Shown here piece after piece: positions 1-8,414 of a stretch of 64,000 nt of DNA (position 1 is its first letter; the number at the start of each line of letters is the position of its first letter). The position numbers were made by a program, and so were the translations under genes. The stretch lies in contig NZ_FOOR01000004.1 in the NCBI RefSeq assembly GCF_900113255.1, positions 1 to 64,000 of the forward strand, written 5' to 3'. Below the pieces are notes generated by a model. That model searched no databases and was not told the origin of the DNA. It worked only from the letters and a program-made list of their open reading frames with translations. The stretch is from Novosphingobium sp. CF614 (GTDB lineage: Bacteria; Pseudomonadota; Alphaproteobacteria; Sphingomonadales; Sphingomonadaceae).

Positions 1-128
1 CGCGCTTCATCGCGCCAGAAACCTTCCGGATCCCCAAGCGAACGCGCGTACATCTCTTCGTAGCGCGCTTCGTCAATCAGCGCTTTCTCCGCCCACATCG
101 CAGGCACGGGATAGACCGCATTGGCCAT
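1..128 (-). CDS. acs: acetyl-CoA synthetase, N-terminal fragment (cut by window edge)
   Basis: Only the first 42 or so codons are present, reading leftward from an ATG at 128. The fragment begins MANAVYPVPAMW and continues with EEMYARSLGDPEGFWRDEA, which matches the conserved N-terminus of AMP-forming acetyl-CoA synthetases (acetate + ATP + CoA to acetyl-CoA, cytoplasmic). A strong ribosome-binding site (GAGGAG) lies about 10 nt upstream, which supports this start. The gene diverges from a GNAT acetyltransferase at 423, and Acs is a classic target of lysine acetylation by such enzymes. Catalytic motifs lie outside the window, so the call rests on the N-terminus alone. Confidence 0.85.
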   Translation of the reverse strand, partial: MANAVYPVPAMWAEKALIDEARYEEMYARSLGDPEGFWRDEA

Positions 129-422
129 GTAGCGTTAACTCCTCTCCGGTCTGTGTAGCCGGCAATACCGGCCCTGTGCCAGTCCTTTGCGCGGACGGCA
201 TTTCGCAGCGGCTTAAGACACTGTCTTCCGATAGCCAACAGCCTCGCATCAATTCAAGCCCGGGCAGACGCGATGTGTCCCGGTTCCGGGACGATTCACG
301 GCCAGCCCGCGCCGAATCCCACTGGCCGATCGCGTCAAAATGGCATGCCCTGATCTCGATCAAGGCGCGGTGCTTCTTGCCGACGTAGGGAAGCGCCGCC
401 GCTCTCACCGGAGACCCCTTGC
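129..422. promoter_or_regulatory. divergent intergenic region between acs and the GNAT gene
   Basis: This 294-bp region must hold the promoters of both divergent genes. It contains an inverted repeat at 277-292 (GTCCCGG, 2-nt spacer, CCGGGAC) and a weaker one at 158-172 (GCCGG / CCGGC). Either could be an operator or a leader hairpin. A GGAG ribosome-binding site precedes the GNAT start. I see no clear sigma-70 or sigma-54 promoter and no convincing small gene. Confidence 0.4.
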
Positions 423-938
423 ATGACCCTCAACGATACACGCTTGCTCACCACGCGGTCCGGCATCGAGCTCGAAGTCCGTCCCGCGACCGAGGCGGAC
501 GAAGCGGAACTCGCCGCTTTCTTCGACCGTGTGACCGATGAGGATCGCCGCTTCCGTTTTCTGGCCGCTGCGGATCATGTCAGTCACGAACAGCTCGAAC
601 CGCTGGTCCATACCGATCATTTCCGCACCGAATCCTGGCTCGGGATCAACAAGGCGGGCGGCCAGATCGTCGCCTCCGGCCTGCTGGCCTGCGACGGGCC
701 GCTCGATACAGGCGAAATCGCCATTTCGGTCTGCGGCAACCACCGGGGCAAGGGCATCGGTTGGGCCATGCTGGATTTCCTAGCCGACCAGGCCAGGACG
801 CGCGGCTGCCGCCGCGTCATCGCCATCGAGAGCCGCGATAATCACGCGGCGATCGAACTCGAGCGCGAGAAAGGTTTCAAGCCCGAACCGTTCGAGGGCG
901 ACCCCACGCTGGTGATCCTGTCCAAGACCTTCCGTTAA
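423..938 (+). CDS. GNAT family N-acetyltransferase, Pat-like
   Basis: A 171-residue single-domain GNAT protein. The N-terminal half (RPATEADEAELAAFFDRV, then EDRRFRFL and an HEQLEPLVHTDH segment) resembles the acetyltransferase domain of the protein-lysine acetyltransferases Pat/PatZ. The acetyl-CoA binding loop is visible as GNHRGKGIGWAML near residues 106-118. Pat enzymes inactivate acetyl-CoA synthetase by acetylating its active-site lysine. The divergent acs gene makes that a reasonable hypothesis here, but it is an inference. There is no fused CoA-binding or cyclic-nucleotide-binding domain, unlike enterobacterial PatZ or mycobacterial Pat. A generic small-molecule GNAT remains possible. 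Confidence 0.75.
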   Translation: MTLNDTRLLTTRSGIELEVRPATEADEAELAAFFDRVTDEDRRFRFLAAADHVSHEQLEPLVHTDHFRTESWLGINKAGGQIVASGLLACDGPLDTGEIAISVCGNHRGKGIGWAMLDFLADQARTRGCRRVIAIESRDNHAAIELEREKGFKPEPFEGDPTLVILSKTFR

Positions 939-1258
939 ATCGCCGAGGGAGAACCCCGCACGGCGAATTGAGCGGATGGATTCAATAGCCCGATGACCGA
1001 CGCGATCCGCACGACGTCGGCCGGGTCGCGGCGATGCCGGTCTCCATTGGCGCGGCCGAGGGGGACCGGCATCGTCATCCGCATCACAATCGCGCCGCCC
1101 ATCACGCAGCGCTTCACAAGTCGCTGAGGTTTCAGCAGAACCCTCCCTTCGTCGCAGCCCGCGTTGCGAACGTCGACTTATCCACTGCCTGATGGTCTTC
1201 GCCGGGGGTTCGCTAACGCGATGGTAACGGCCCGGGGAGCAAGGCTGCCTCTGCCCGC
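939..1258. other. intergenic region, no gene recognised
   Basis: A 320-bp stretch between the GNAT and PilZ genes. It contains a spaced inverted repeat (GCCGGTC near 1038, GACCGGC near 1070) and one isolated DnaA-box-like octamer (TTATCCAC, 1178-1185). Short reading frames exist on both strands but none has a good start site or a recognisable product. It probably holds the PilZ gene promoter, which I cannot place. Confidence 0.4.
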
Positions 1259-1594
1259 ATGGAGAGAACATTGCGCCACGAACGAATCAGCGACTGCTCG
1301 AAGCGCCATGCCGAGCGCACCGAGCTGGCGGGCGTCGTTCTGCTATGCGAGGTCCGCCAAGGAACGCGCCCCTGGAAGATGGCGCGGCTCGAAGACCTTT
1401 CTCCGGGAGGCTTCCGTATCGCCTGGCTGCCCGACGCGCGCGCGGAACTGCCGCTGCGCATCCGCATCCCCGGCATTCGGCTGCTGAGCGCGCGCATCTG
1501 CTGGACACGCGATGGGGCCATCGGCTGCGAATTCGCCGAACCGCTTCACGTCGCCGTCTTCGAGCACATCGTCCGTTCGGCCGGAGCAGCCTGA
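1259..1594 (+). CDS. PilZ domain protein
   Basis: A 111-residue soluble protein made of little more than one PilZ domain. The hallmark second motif DxSxxG is present as DLSPGG near residues 46-51, followed by the beta-barrel strands and a late C-E-F segment (IGCEFAEP). The upstream arginine motif is not a clean RxxxR, although basic residues lie at 3-21, so cyclic-di-GMP binding is plausible but not certain. Such single-domain proteins usually relay c-di-GMP signals to motility, polysaccharide export or cell-cycle partners. It stands alone and converges on lpdA, with a terminator between. Confidence 0.8.
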   Translation: MERTLRHERISDCSKRHAERTELAGVVLLCEVRQGTRPWKMARLEDLSPGGFRIAWLPDARAELPLRIRIPGIRLLSARICWTRDGAIGCEFAEPLHVAVFEHIVRSAGAA

Positions 1595-1597
1595 CCG

Positions 1598-1634
1598 GCA
1601 AACAAAGAGGGCGCGCCATGCGGCACCGCCCTCT
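1598..1634 (-). terminator. rho-independent terminator of the pdhC-thioesterase-lpdA operon
   Basis: On the minus strand an 8-bp perfect stem (AGAGGGCG at 1634-1627, CGCCCTCT at 1613-1606) is followed by TTTGTTTG. It lies 24 bp past the lpdA stop. The hairpin could also slow transcription from the convergent PilZ gene. Confidence 0.8.
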
Positions 1635-1657
1635 CCCATATTCCGGATTCGCCAGCC

Positions 1658-3073
1658 TCAGATGTGCAGCGCCCGCCCGTAAGCGGCCAGCGTTGCCTCG
1701 TGCATCATTTCCGACAAGGTCGGGTGCGGGAACACCGTGTTCATCAGCTCCGCCTCGGTGGTTTCCAGCGTCTTGCCCACGACATAGCCCTGGATCAGCT
1801 CGGTCACTTCGGCGCCGATCATGTGGGCGCCGAGCAGTTCGCCGGTCTTGGCGTCGAACACCGTCTTGATGAATCCCTCCGGCTCGCCGAGCGCTATGGC
1901 CTTGCCGTTGCCGATGAACGGGAAAGTGCCCGCCTTGACTTCGTATCCCGCTTCCTTGGCCTTGGCTTCGGTCAGGCCGACCGAGGCGATCTGCGGATGG
2001 CAATAAGTGCAGCCCGGAATGTTGCCGCGGTCGAGCGGGTGCGGATGAACATCCTTGTTGCCCAGTTCCTGCGCGATGGCCTCGGCGGCGGTGACGCCCT
2101 CGTGGCTCGCCTTGTGCGCCAGCCACGGCCCGTCCACGCAGTCGCCGATCGCCCAGACGCCCGGCACGTTGGTGCGGCCGTAGCCGTCGACCTTGATGTG
2201 GAAGCGCTTGTCCGGCTCTATATTGAGGTCTTCGAGGCCGATGTTCTCAAGGTTCGGGACGATGCCGACCGCCACGATCACGTGGCTGAACTCGGTGGTC
2301 GCTTCCTTGCCGTCCCTGTCCTTGATCGTGACCTTCATGCCCGAGGCGCCCTTCTCGACCGCGCCGACATTGGCTTTGGTCATGATCTTGAGGCCTTGCT
2401 TGACCAGCGCCTTCTCGAGAAACGCGGAAACCTCGGCATCCTCGACCGGAACGATCCGGTCCATCATCTCGACCACCGTCACGTCCGAGCCCATGTCGTT
2501 GTAGAAGCTCGCGAACTCGATACCGATCGCGCCCGAGCCGATGACGAGGAGCTTGGCCGGCAGTTCCCTGGGCGTCATCGCATGGCGGTAGGTCCAGATG
2601 CGTTCGCCATCGCTCTTCATCTTGGGCAGTTCGCGGGCACGGGCGCCGACGGCGATGATGATGTGCCTGGCCTCCAGCGTCTCGGTGCCCTTGTCCCCGG
2701 TCACTTCGAGCTTGCCGGGCGCGACCAGCTTGCCGGTGCCCATGTGCACGGTGATCTTGTTCTTCTTCATCAGGTGCGTCACGCCCTTGTTGAGCTGCGA
2801 GGCAACTCCGCGCGAACGTTTCACCACGGCATCCAGATCGGCAGTGATATTCTCGGCAGCCAGGCCATAATCGCTGGCGTGCTTCATCTGGTGGAACACC
2901 TCGGCAGAGCGCAGCAGCGCCTTGGTGGGAATGCACCCCCAGTTGAGGCAGATACCGCCCAGCAGTTCACGCTCGACGATGGCGGTCTTCAGCCCAAGCT
3001 GCGCGCAGCGGATCGCCGAAACATATCCGCCGGGACCGGAACCGAGAACGATGACGTCGTAGGAATCTGCCAC
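1658..3073 (-). CDS. lpdA: dihydrolipoyl dehydrogenase (E3)
   Basis: A flavoprotein disulfide reductase of 471 residues that reoxidises dihydrolipoamide with NAD+ in 2-oxoacid dehydrogenase complexes. The FAD-binding GSGPGG motif is at residues 11-16, the redox pair CLNWGC at C42/C47, an NAD-binding GSGAIGIEFAS lies mid-protein, and the C-terminal His-Pro pair is in HPTLSEMMHEA. I chose the GTG start at 3073 (V-A-D-S-Y-D) because it has a GGAGAG ribosome-binding site and fits the family N-terminus; an ATG 17 codons upstream would run through the preceding gene. It is the last gene of a unit with pdhC and a thioesterase, 4 nt after the thioesterase stop, so it most likely serves pyruvate dehydrogenase. 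Confidence 0.95.
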   Translation of the reverse strand: MADSYDVIVLGSGPGGYVSAIRCAQLGLKTAIVERELLGGICLNWGCIPTKALLRSAEVFHQMKHASDYGLAAENITADLDAVVKRSRGVASQLNKGVTHLMKKNKITVHMGTGKLVAPGKLEVTGDKGTETLEARHIIIAVGARARELPKMKSDGERIWTYRHAMTPRELPAKLLVIGSGAIGIEFASFYNDMGSDVTVVEMMDRIVPVEDAEVSAFLEKALVKQGLKIMTKANVGAVEKGASGMKVTIKDRDGKEATTEFSHVIVAVGIVPNLENIGLEDLNIEPDKRFHIKVDGYGRTNVPGVWAIGDCVDGPWLAHKASHEGVTAAEAIAQELGNKDVHPHPLDRGNIPGCTYCHPQIASVGLTEAKAKEAGYEVKAGTFPFIGNGKAIALGEPEGFIKTVFDAKTGELLGAHMIGAEVTELIQGYVVGKTLETTEAELMNTVFPHPTLSEMMHEATLAAYGRALHI

Positions 3074-3077
3074 TGCT

Positions 3078-3488
3078 TCAACTCTCCTGCTCGATTGCGC
3101 CCTGCTCGACCGCGTGCTGTTCAATCATTCTGGGCCTGCCCCTATCGTCCACCGCCACGAAAGTGAACACCGCTTCGGTAACCTTCACCGCTTCTTCTTC
3201 ATGACGGTGACGGCGCCAGGCATCGATGCAGATGGTCATGGAACTGCGCCCGACCTTGCGGAGCCCGCCGTAGACCGAAACCTCGTCCCCCACCTTGACC
3301 GGGTGATGGAATTGCATGCCGTCCATCGCCACCGTCACCGCCCGCCCGCGCGAATAGCGCGCGGCGATCAGGCCGGCGCCCATGTCCATCAGGCCCATCA
3401 GCCAACCGCCGAAGATATCGCCATAGGCATTGGCGTCAGCAGGCATGGCAGTGACGCGGATGACGGGATCGCAAGCGGGGTCGCTCAC
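3078..3488 (-). CDS. acyl-CoA thioesterase, YciA/hotdog family
   Basis: A 136-residue single hotdog-fold protein. The family signature is clear: NAYGDIFGGWLMGLMDMGAG near residues 20-40, then FHHPVKVGDEVSVYG, as in YciA-type enzymes that hydrolyse acyl-CoA to free acid and CoA in the cytoplasm. The GTG start at 3488 begins one base after the pdhC stop and is preceded by GGGGATGG. An ATG at 3521 would overlap pdhC by 32 nt and adds residues not typical of the family. Its position between pdhC and lpdA suggests co-translation with pyruvate dehydrogenase subunits. Substrate range is unknown; a role in relieving acyl-CoA build-up is inference. Confidence 0.9.
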   Translation of the reverse strand: MSDPACDPVIRVTAMPADANAYGDIFGGWLMGLMDMGAGLIAARYSRGRAVTVAMDGMQFHHPVKVGDEVSVYGGLRKVGRSSMTICIDAWRRHRHEEEAVKVTEAVFTFVAVDDRGRPRMIEQHAVEQGAIEQES

Positions 3489-3489
3489 G

Positions 3490-4809
3490 TCAGGCGACCA
3501 TCCCCAGCGGGCTTTCCACAAACTCCCTGAAAGCCGCCATCAGGCGCGCGCCATCGGCGCCATCGACCGCGCGGTGATCGAAACTGCCCGTCGCGCTCAT
3601 CACGGCGGCCACTCCCAGCGATCCGTCGGGCATGACCCAGGGACGCTTTTCACCCGCGCCGATGGCGAGGATGCACGCCTGCGGCGGGTTTATCACGGCG
3701 GTGAACTGCTTGATCCCCATCATGCCCATGTTGGAGATCGAGGCGGTGCCCCCCTGGTATTCCTCGGGCTTGAGCTTGCCTTCCTTGGCCCGCTGGCCAA
3801 GATCCCTAGTGGTCCTGGCGATAGCAGAGAAGGACTTGCCGCCCGCATCCTGCACGATCGGCGTTATCAGTCCGCCCGGAATCGAGACCGCCACCGAGAT
3901 ATCGGCGCGCGCGTACTTGATAAGCTCGTTGCCGGCGAACGACACGTTGCATTCGGGCACGGCGATCAGCGCCATGCCCAGCGCCTTGACCAGCATGTCG
4001 TTGACCGAGACCTTGACGCCCTGCTTTTCCAGCGCGGCATTCAGTTCGGCCCGCATCGCCATCAGCTTGTCCAGACGCACATCGACGGTGAGGTAGATGT
4101 GCGGCGCTTCCTGCATCGACTGGGTAAGGCGGCGGGCGATGGTCTTGCGCATGCCCGAGAGTTTTTCCACCGTGTGCGGAATGCGATCGTCGAGCAAGGC
4201 GCGTGTTTCCGGGGCCATTTCGACGGTCGCGGGCCGGGCGGCGGCCGGCGCGGCATCGTTGGCGGCGACGGGAGCGGCGGCCTTGGGCTTCGCGGTGCCG
4301 GCCTGAGCGGCCTCGACATCGGCCTTGACGATACGGCCGCCCGGACCGGAACCGGCCAGGGATTCGAGATCGACGCCTTTGGCGGCGGCGAGGCGCTTGG
4401 CAAGCGGGGATGCGATCACGCGGGCTTCCTTCGAACTGGAGGTATTCTGAACGGCCACGGCAGCGGGCGCCGGTTCGGGCGCTTTCTTCACAGCCTCGGG
4501 AACCGGCATTTTCGGAACGGCCGGCGTCACGGCGGCGGGCGTGGCGGCCACGGCGGAAGCGTCCTCGTCCTCGCCAGTCAGCAAGGCGATCACGGTGCCG
4601 ACTTTCACGCCTTCGGTGCCCTCGGCGACCATGATCCTGCCGATGGTGCCTTCATCGACAGCCTCGAACTCCATGGTCGCCTTGTCCGTCTCGATCTCGG
4701 CCATGATGTCGCCGGAGCTCACGGCATCCCCTTCCTTCACCAGCCATTTCGCCAGTTTTCCCTCTTCCATGGTGGGAGAAAGGGCGGGCATCTTGATCTC
4801 GATAGGCAT
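3490..4809 (-). CDS. pdhC: pyruvate dehydrogenase E2, dihydrolipoamide acetyltransferase
   Basis: 439 residues carrying one lipoyl domain (1-80; lipoyl lysine K43 in [10 protein letters not shown]), an Ala/Pro-rich linker, a peripheral subunit-binding domain (about 129-168, [16 protein letters not shown]), a second linker and the catalytic acetyltransferase domain (about 205-439). The active-site motif DHRAVDG lies near the C-terminus. The enzyme transfers acetyl groups from lipoyl to CoA and forms the core of the complex. The start [10 protein letters not shown] is typical of alphaproteobacterial PDH E2. The E1 genes pdhA/pdhB are not adjacent: upstream lies a divergent universal stress gene. 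It is the first gene of the pdhC-thioesterase-lpdA unit. Confidence 0.95.
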   Translation of the reverse strand: MPIEIKMPALSPTMEEGKLAKWLVKEGDAVSSGDIMAEIETDKATMEFEAVDEGTIGRIMVAEGTEGVKVGTVIALLTGEDEDASAVAATPAAVTPAVPKMPVPEAVKKAPEPAPAAVAVQNTSSSKEARVIASPLAKRLAAAKGVDLESLAGSGPGGRIVKADVEAAQAGTAKPKAAAPVAANDAAPAAARPATVEMAPETRALLDDRIPHTVEKLSGMRKTIARRLTQSMQEAPHIYLTVDVRLDKLMAMRAELNAALEKQGVKVSVNDMLVKALGMALIAVPECNVSFAGNELIKYARADISVAVSIPGGLITPIVQDAGGKSFSAIARTTRDLGQRAKEGKLKPEEYQGGTASISNMGMMGIKQFTAVINPPQACILAIGAGEKRPWVMPDGSLGVAAVMSATGSFDHRAVDGADGARLMAAFREFVESPLGMVA

Positions 4810-4972
4810 GGAGGCGTGATCGTCCTTGCGATGCTTGAAGTATCTGCGGGTCGCGCCTTCATTTGGACAAGTTGGCGCCCGCGCACAAGCGCCCAACGGT
4901 CGCTTTTTCGCATTCGTGATGGCTTGCGCGGTAACTTGAATGGCCTGATAAGCCCGTCCGGAGGGGAACATC

Positions 4973-5428
4973 ATGCGCGTCTATCTGGTCATTATCGATG
5001 AAACCGAAGAAGCGCTGGTAGCGTTGCAATTCGCCACGCGGCGCGCCGCCAAGACCGACGGCGCGCTGCATCTGCTTGCGCTGGTGCCGCCCCAGCCCTT
5101 CAACGCCTTCGCCGGCGTCCAGGCGACGATCGAGGAAGAGGCTCGCGCCCGTGCCGAGACGCTGGTGACGGCGGCCGCCGGCAACCTGCTTTCGCAAGGG
5201 GCGAAAATGCCGGTGATCTCGGTGCGCATGGGCGAGGACATCAAGGTGGTGCGCGAATACCTGAAGGAGCATCCGGAAGTCTCCGCACTGGTTCTCGGTG
5301 CCGCCAAGGAAGGCGGGCCGGGCCCATTGGTCTCCCACTTCACCGGCGCCGGCATGGCGCATATGACCTGCCCGGTGTTCGTGGTGCCGGGCGGGCTCGA
5401 TGCGGCGGCGATCGAAAAGTTGAGCTGA
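4973..5428 (+). CDS. universal stress protein (UspA family)
   Basis: A 151-residue single Usp domain. It opens with a beta strand and acidic loop ([12 protein letters not shown]), has the mid-protein [17 protein letters not shown] segment, and ends with a strand typical of the family (CPVFVVPGG). The ATP-binding G-2x-G-9x-G-(S/T) motif is only partly recognisable ([15 protein letters not shown]), so nucleotide binding is uncertain. A strong GGAGGGG ribosome-binding site precedes the ATG. It diverges from pdhC across a 163-bp region that must hold both promoters. Confidence 0.85.
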   Translation: MRVYLVIIDETEEALVALQFATRRAAKTDGALHLLALVPPQPFNAFAGVQATIEEEARARAETLVTAAAGNLLSQGAKMPVISVRMGEDIKVVREYLKEHPEVSALVLGAAKEGGPGPLVSHFTGAGMAHMTCPVFVVPGGLDAAAIEKLS

Positions 5429-5450
5429 TCGCCGTCCCTGGCGCGGCCTG

Positions 5451-7745
5451 CTACCGCTTCTTGCGTCCCTGATGCCGGATGTTCGCCGGCCGACCGCGCG
5501 GACCGGCCAGGTGGCTGCCGCGCTTCTTGAGCGGTGACGGCCGCCCGCGCGGCTCGATGCGGCCGCCGCCCTGCTCCAGCTCGAACTTGAGCGCGCCGGT
5601 CAGCGGATTGGCCTCGGCGAGGCGCAGACGCAGGATCTGGCCGATCGCGTATGTCGTCCCGCTCTCCTCCCCGACCAGGACTTGTGCCTTCTCCTCGTAG
5701 GCGAACCGCTCGTCGCCGAGCGTCGAGACCGGAACAAGCCCGTCACCGCCGAGCCCGATGATCGTCGCGAAAAAGCCGAACTTGCGAACGCCGGTGATGC
5801 GGGTGCCGAAAACTTCGCCGACCCGGGCGGACAGCCAGGCGGCGACATAGCGATCGATGGTCTCGCGCTCGGCCTCCATGGCGCGGCGCTCGGCCTGGCT
5901 GATCGCTTCGCTGACCCGGCCGAGATCGTCGCGGTCGCGGTCGGACAAGCCGGTGGTCGCGGGAATGTCGCCCGCCGGCCTGGGCTGCTCCAGCCCATAG
6001 GCATCGACCAGTGCGCGGTGAACCAGCAAGTCGGCATAGCGGCGGATCGGCGAGGTGAAATGCGCGTAGGAACCCAGCGCAAGGCCGAAGTGGCCTTCGT
6101 TGCGCGGGCCATAATAGGCCTGCGTCTGGCTGCGCAGCACGGCTTCCATGATGAGCGCCTTCTCGCTCTCGTCGGCGATGTCCTTGAGCATGCGGTTGAA
6201 CAGGCTGGGCGTAATCACCTGGCCAAGCGCAAGCTTCTTTCCGAACGTGGCGAGATAGTCCTTGAGCGCGACCAGCTTCTCCCGGCTCGGCGTCTCATGG
6301 ACGCGATAGACCACCGGCGCGACCTTGGCCTCAAGCGCCTTGGCGGCGGCGACGTTGGCGGCGATCATGAAATCCTCCACCACACGATGCGCGTCGAGCC
6401 GTTCGCGAACGGCGATCTCGGTGATGCGGCCCTGTTCATCGAGTTTCACGCGCCGTTCGGGCAGTTCCAGCTCCAGCGGATCGCGCGCCGCGCGCGCGGC
6501 CGCGAGCGCCTTCCAGCAAGCCCACAGGTTCCGAAGGACCGCGATGTCCACATGCCCGTCCCCTCCGACCACGGAAGGGGAATCGATGCGCTCTTGCGCG
6601 TCCTCATAGGCGATCACTTCCGCTATCCGCACGATCGCCCGCGTGAAACGCCAGTCGGTCACGCGGCCCTCGCCGTCGATCCTGAGATGGCACGCCATGG
6701 CCGCGCGGTCCTCGCCCGCGCGCAGCGAGCAGACGTCGGCGGAAAGCACTTCGGGCAGCATCGGCACGACGCGGTCGGGGAAATAGACCGAGTTCCCGCG
6801 CCGCCGGGCTTCCCGGTCGATCTCGCCGCCGGGCCGGACGTAGAACGAAACGTCGGCGATGGCGACAAGGGCGCGGAAGCCCCCTGCTCCATCCGGCTCG
6901 GCCCAGATCGCGTCGTCATGATCGCGCGCGTCGGAAGGGTCGATGGCGACAATCGGAAGCGCTCGCAGATCCTCGCGCCTGTCGATATTGAGCGGCAGTT
7001 TCGCGACCGTCTGCGCCTCGTCCAAAGTTTCCTCGAGGAAACAATTTGGAATGCCGTGCTTGTGGATCGCGATCAGGCTGAAGGCCTTGGGTGCAAGCGG
7101 CTCGCCAAGCACCTGGGTGATCTTGACCGAGGGCCGCGCCGAGCGGCCGATCGGTTCCGCCAGCACCAGTTCGCCCGCTTCCGCCCCGCCGAGATCGGCA
7201 ATCGGCGAGGAATGCCGGATACGCTTGTCGACCGGGGCCAGCCATGGCCTGCCGGTGCCGTCGATCTCGACGACGCCGAGGAACTGTTCGGAGCGCAGCT
7301 CCAGCTTTTTCATCGGCCAGGCGCGCCAGCCCGTGGCGGTTTCCTCCGTCCGCGAAAGTACACGATCGCCCTTCTTGAGGGCGCCGCCCGCCGCGCGTTT
7401 TCCAGGGCCCTTTTCGACGAGGCGGATGCGCGGCGGCGGGGTTGCATCGTCGGGTTGCCAGGTATCCGGCACGGCGATCGCCTCACCCTCGTCGATGTCC
7501 ACCACGCGCAGCACGGTGACTTTCGGCAGACCGCCCATCTTGTGGAAGGCCGTGCGCTTGCCGTCGATCAGGCCTTCCTCGGCCATGTCCTTCAGCAGGG
7601 CCTTGAGTTCGATCTTCTCGTTCCCCTTGAGCCCAAACTCTCGCGCAATCTCGCGCTTGCCGGCGGGCACCGGCGAGTTCTGGATAAAGTCGAGGATCTG
7701 CTTGCGCGTGGGCAAGCCGGGCACTGGCCGGTTTCGGGATGGCAT
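5451..7745 (-). CDS. rnr: ribonuclease R
   Basis: A 764-residue 3'-5' exoribonuclease that degrades structured RNA. An N-terminal winged-helix region (about 15-75, KREIAREFGLKG) is followed by cold-shock domains, the RNB catalytic domain with its acidic cluster (DPSDARDHDDAIW), and a C-terminal S1 domain (VFGTRITGVRKFGFFA) with a basic tail ending in RHQGRKKR. The ATG at 7745 (M-P-S-R-N-R-P) fits the family but has no clear Shine-Dalgarno; longer in-frame starts run through low-similarity sequence. It is downstream of, and probably co-transcribed with, the DUF805 gene. Confidence 0.95.
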   Translation of the reverse strand: MPSRNRPVPGLPTRKQILDFIQNSPVPAGKREIAREFGLKGNEKIELKALLKDMAEEGLIDGKRTAFHKMGGLPKVTVLRVVDIDEGEAIAVPDTWQPDDATPPPRIRLVEKGPGKRAAGGALKKGDRVLSRTEETATGWRAWPMKKLELRSEQFLGVVEIDGTGRPWLAPVDKRIRHSSPIADLGGAEAGELVLAEPIGRSARPSVKITQVLGEPLAPKAFSLIAIHKHGIPNCFLEETLDEAQTVAKLPLNIDRREDLRALPIVAIDPSDARDHDDAIWAEPDGAGGFRALVAIADVSFYVRPGGEIDREARRRGNSVYFPDRVVPMLPEVLSADVCSLRAGEDRAAMACHLRIDGEGRVTDWRFTRAIVRIAEVIAYEDAQERIDSPSVVGGDGHVDIAVLRNLWACWKALAAARAARDPLELELPERRVKLDEQGRITEIAVRERLDAHRVVEDFMIAANVAAAKALEAKVAPVVYRVHETPSREKLVALKDYLATFGKKLALGQVITPSLFNRMLKDIADESEKALIMEAVLRSQTQAYYGPRNEGHFGLALGSYAHFTSPIRRYADLLVHRALVDAYGLEQPRPAGDIPATTGLSDRDRDDLGRVSEAISQAERRAMEAERETIDRYVAAWLSARVGEVFGTRITGVRKFGFFATIIGLGGDGLVPVSTLGDERFAYEEKAQVLVGEESGTTYAIGQILRLRLAEANPLTGALKFELEQGGGRIEPRGRPSPLKKRGSHLAGPRGRPANIRHQGRKKR

Positions 7746-7806
7746 GGCATTGCAGTGGGGCCTGGCGGCGTTTATTGCAATGGCGCTCCCCTCGCCGCGG
7801 GGCTCC

Positions 7807-8391
7807 TTACATATGATCCGGTTCGGGACCGTAGCGATTGTCGCCATCTGTCGATGGCCAGGCGCCGAAGAGGATGACCAGGATCAGCGGAATCCATCCG
7901 ATCAGCCCACGCAGGATCATCTTTCCCTGCAGGGCCTGAACCGCCTCGAGCTCCCCCACCTGCGCCATCGCGACCATTTTGACGGCATCGTCGATCGTGC
8001 CGATGGTGACGGCGATCGCCAGAAGCTGGATCGCGACGGCGATCCCGGCGATCCAGCCCGGCTTGTTCGAATCATGCAGGCGCCGGGTGAAAGATGCCGC
8101 AACCAGGCCCGTCATCGCCAGCGATACGAACGCCGAGGCCCACATCGTGGCGCGCATCAGGCCGCCGATCTTTTCCATCACGCGGCGCTGGATTTCCACT
8201 TCATCGGCGCCGTTCCGGGCGGCAGTGAGGGCATCCCCCATCATGCTTCCCGTCATCGGGATCGAAATCGCGAAGGAAACGGCGAATTGCAGAATGACCA
8301 GGAACAAGACGTAGTACCAGAACGTGGACCGCGAATCCCTGCCCGCGAAGTTGGCGAGACTGGATAGATTGTACTTGATCGCGCCGAGCAT
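7807..8391 (-). CDS. DUF805 membrane protein (first of two in the window)
   Basis: A 194-residue inner-membrane protein with about four predicted helices. It carries the DUF805 hallmarks: FAGRDSRSTFWYY near the N-terminus, a RRLHDSNKPGW motif between helices, and a C-terminal NRYGPEP. Function is unknown in the family. The start at 8391 has an AAGGGGA ribosome-binding site; an ATG nine codons upstream lacks one. A soluble-looking insert rich in charged residues (about 50-75) makes it longer than the second copy at 57881-58336. It follows proS by 23 nt. Confidence 0.85.
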   Translation of the reverse strand: MLGAIKYNLSSLANFAGRDSRSTFWYYVLFLVILQFAVSFAISIPMTGSMMGDALTAARNGADEVEIQRRVMEKIGGLMRATMWASAFVSLAMTGLVAASFTRRLHDSNKPGWIAGIAVAIQLLAIAVTIGTIDDAVKMVAMAQVGELEAVQALQGKMILRGLIGWIPLILVILFGAWPSTDGDNRYGPEPDHM

Positions 8392-8414
8392 CGCCGTCCC
8401 CTTTGCGTTACCAG

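Noticed and set aside
935..1117. Leftward 60-codon reading frame in the gap after the GNAT gene
   Set aside because: No ribosome-binding site, no recognisable motif, composition typical of a chance frame in GC-rich DNA.
1178..1186. TTATCCACT, a DnaA-box-like sequence, as a sign of a replication origin
   Set aside because: A single box in unremarkable DNA. No cluster, AT-rich element or dnaA/parAB neighbour.
1664..3166. Very long reading frames antisense to lpdA, pdhC, rnr, proS, dnaK and dnaJ
   Set aside because: They mirror strongly conserved genes. Long antisense frames are expected at this GC content and their products are His/Arg-rich without domains.
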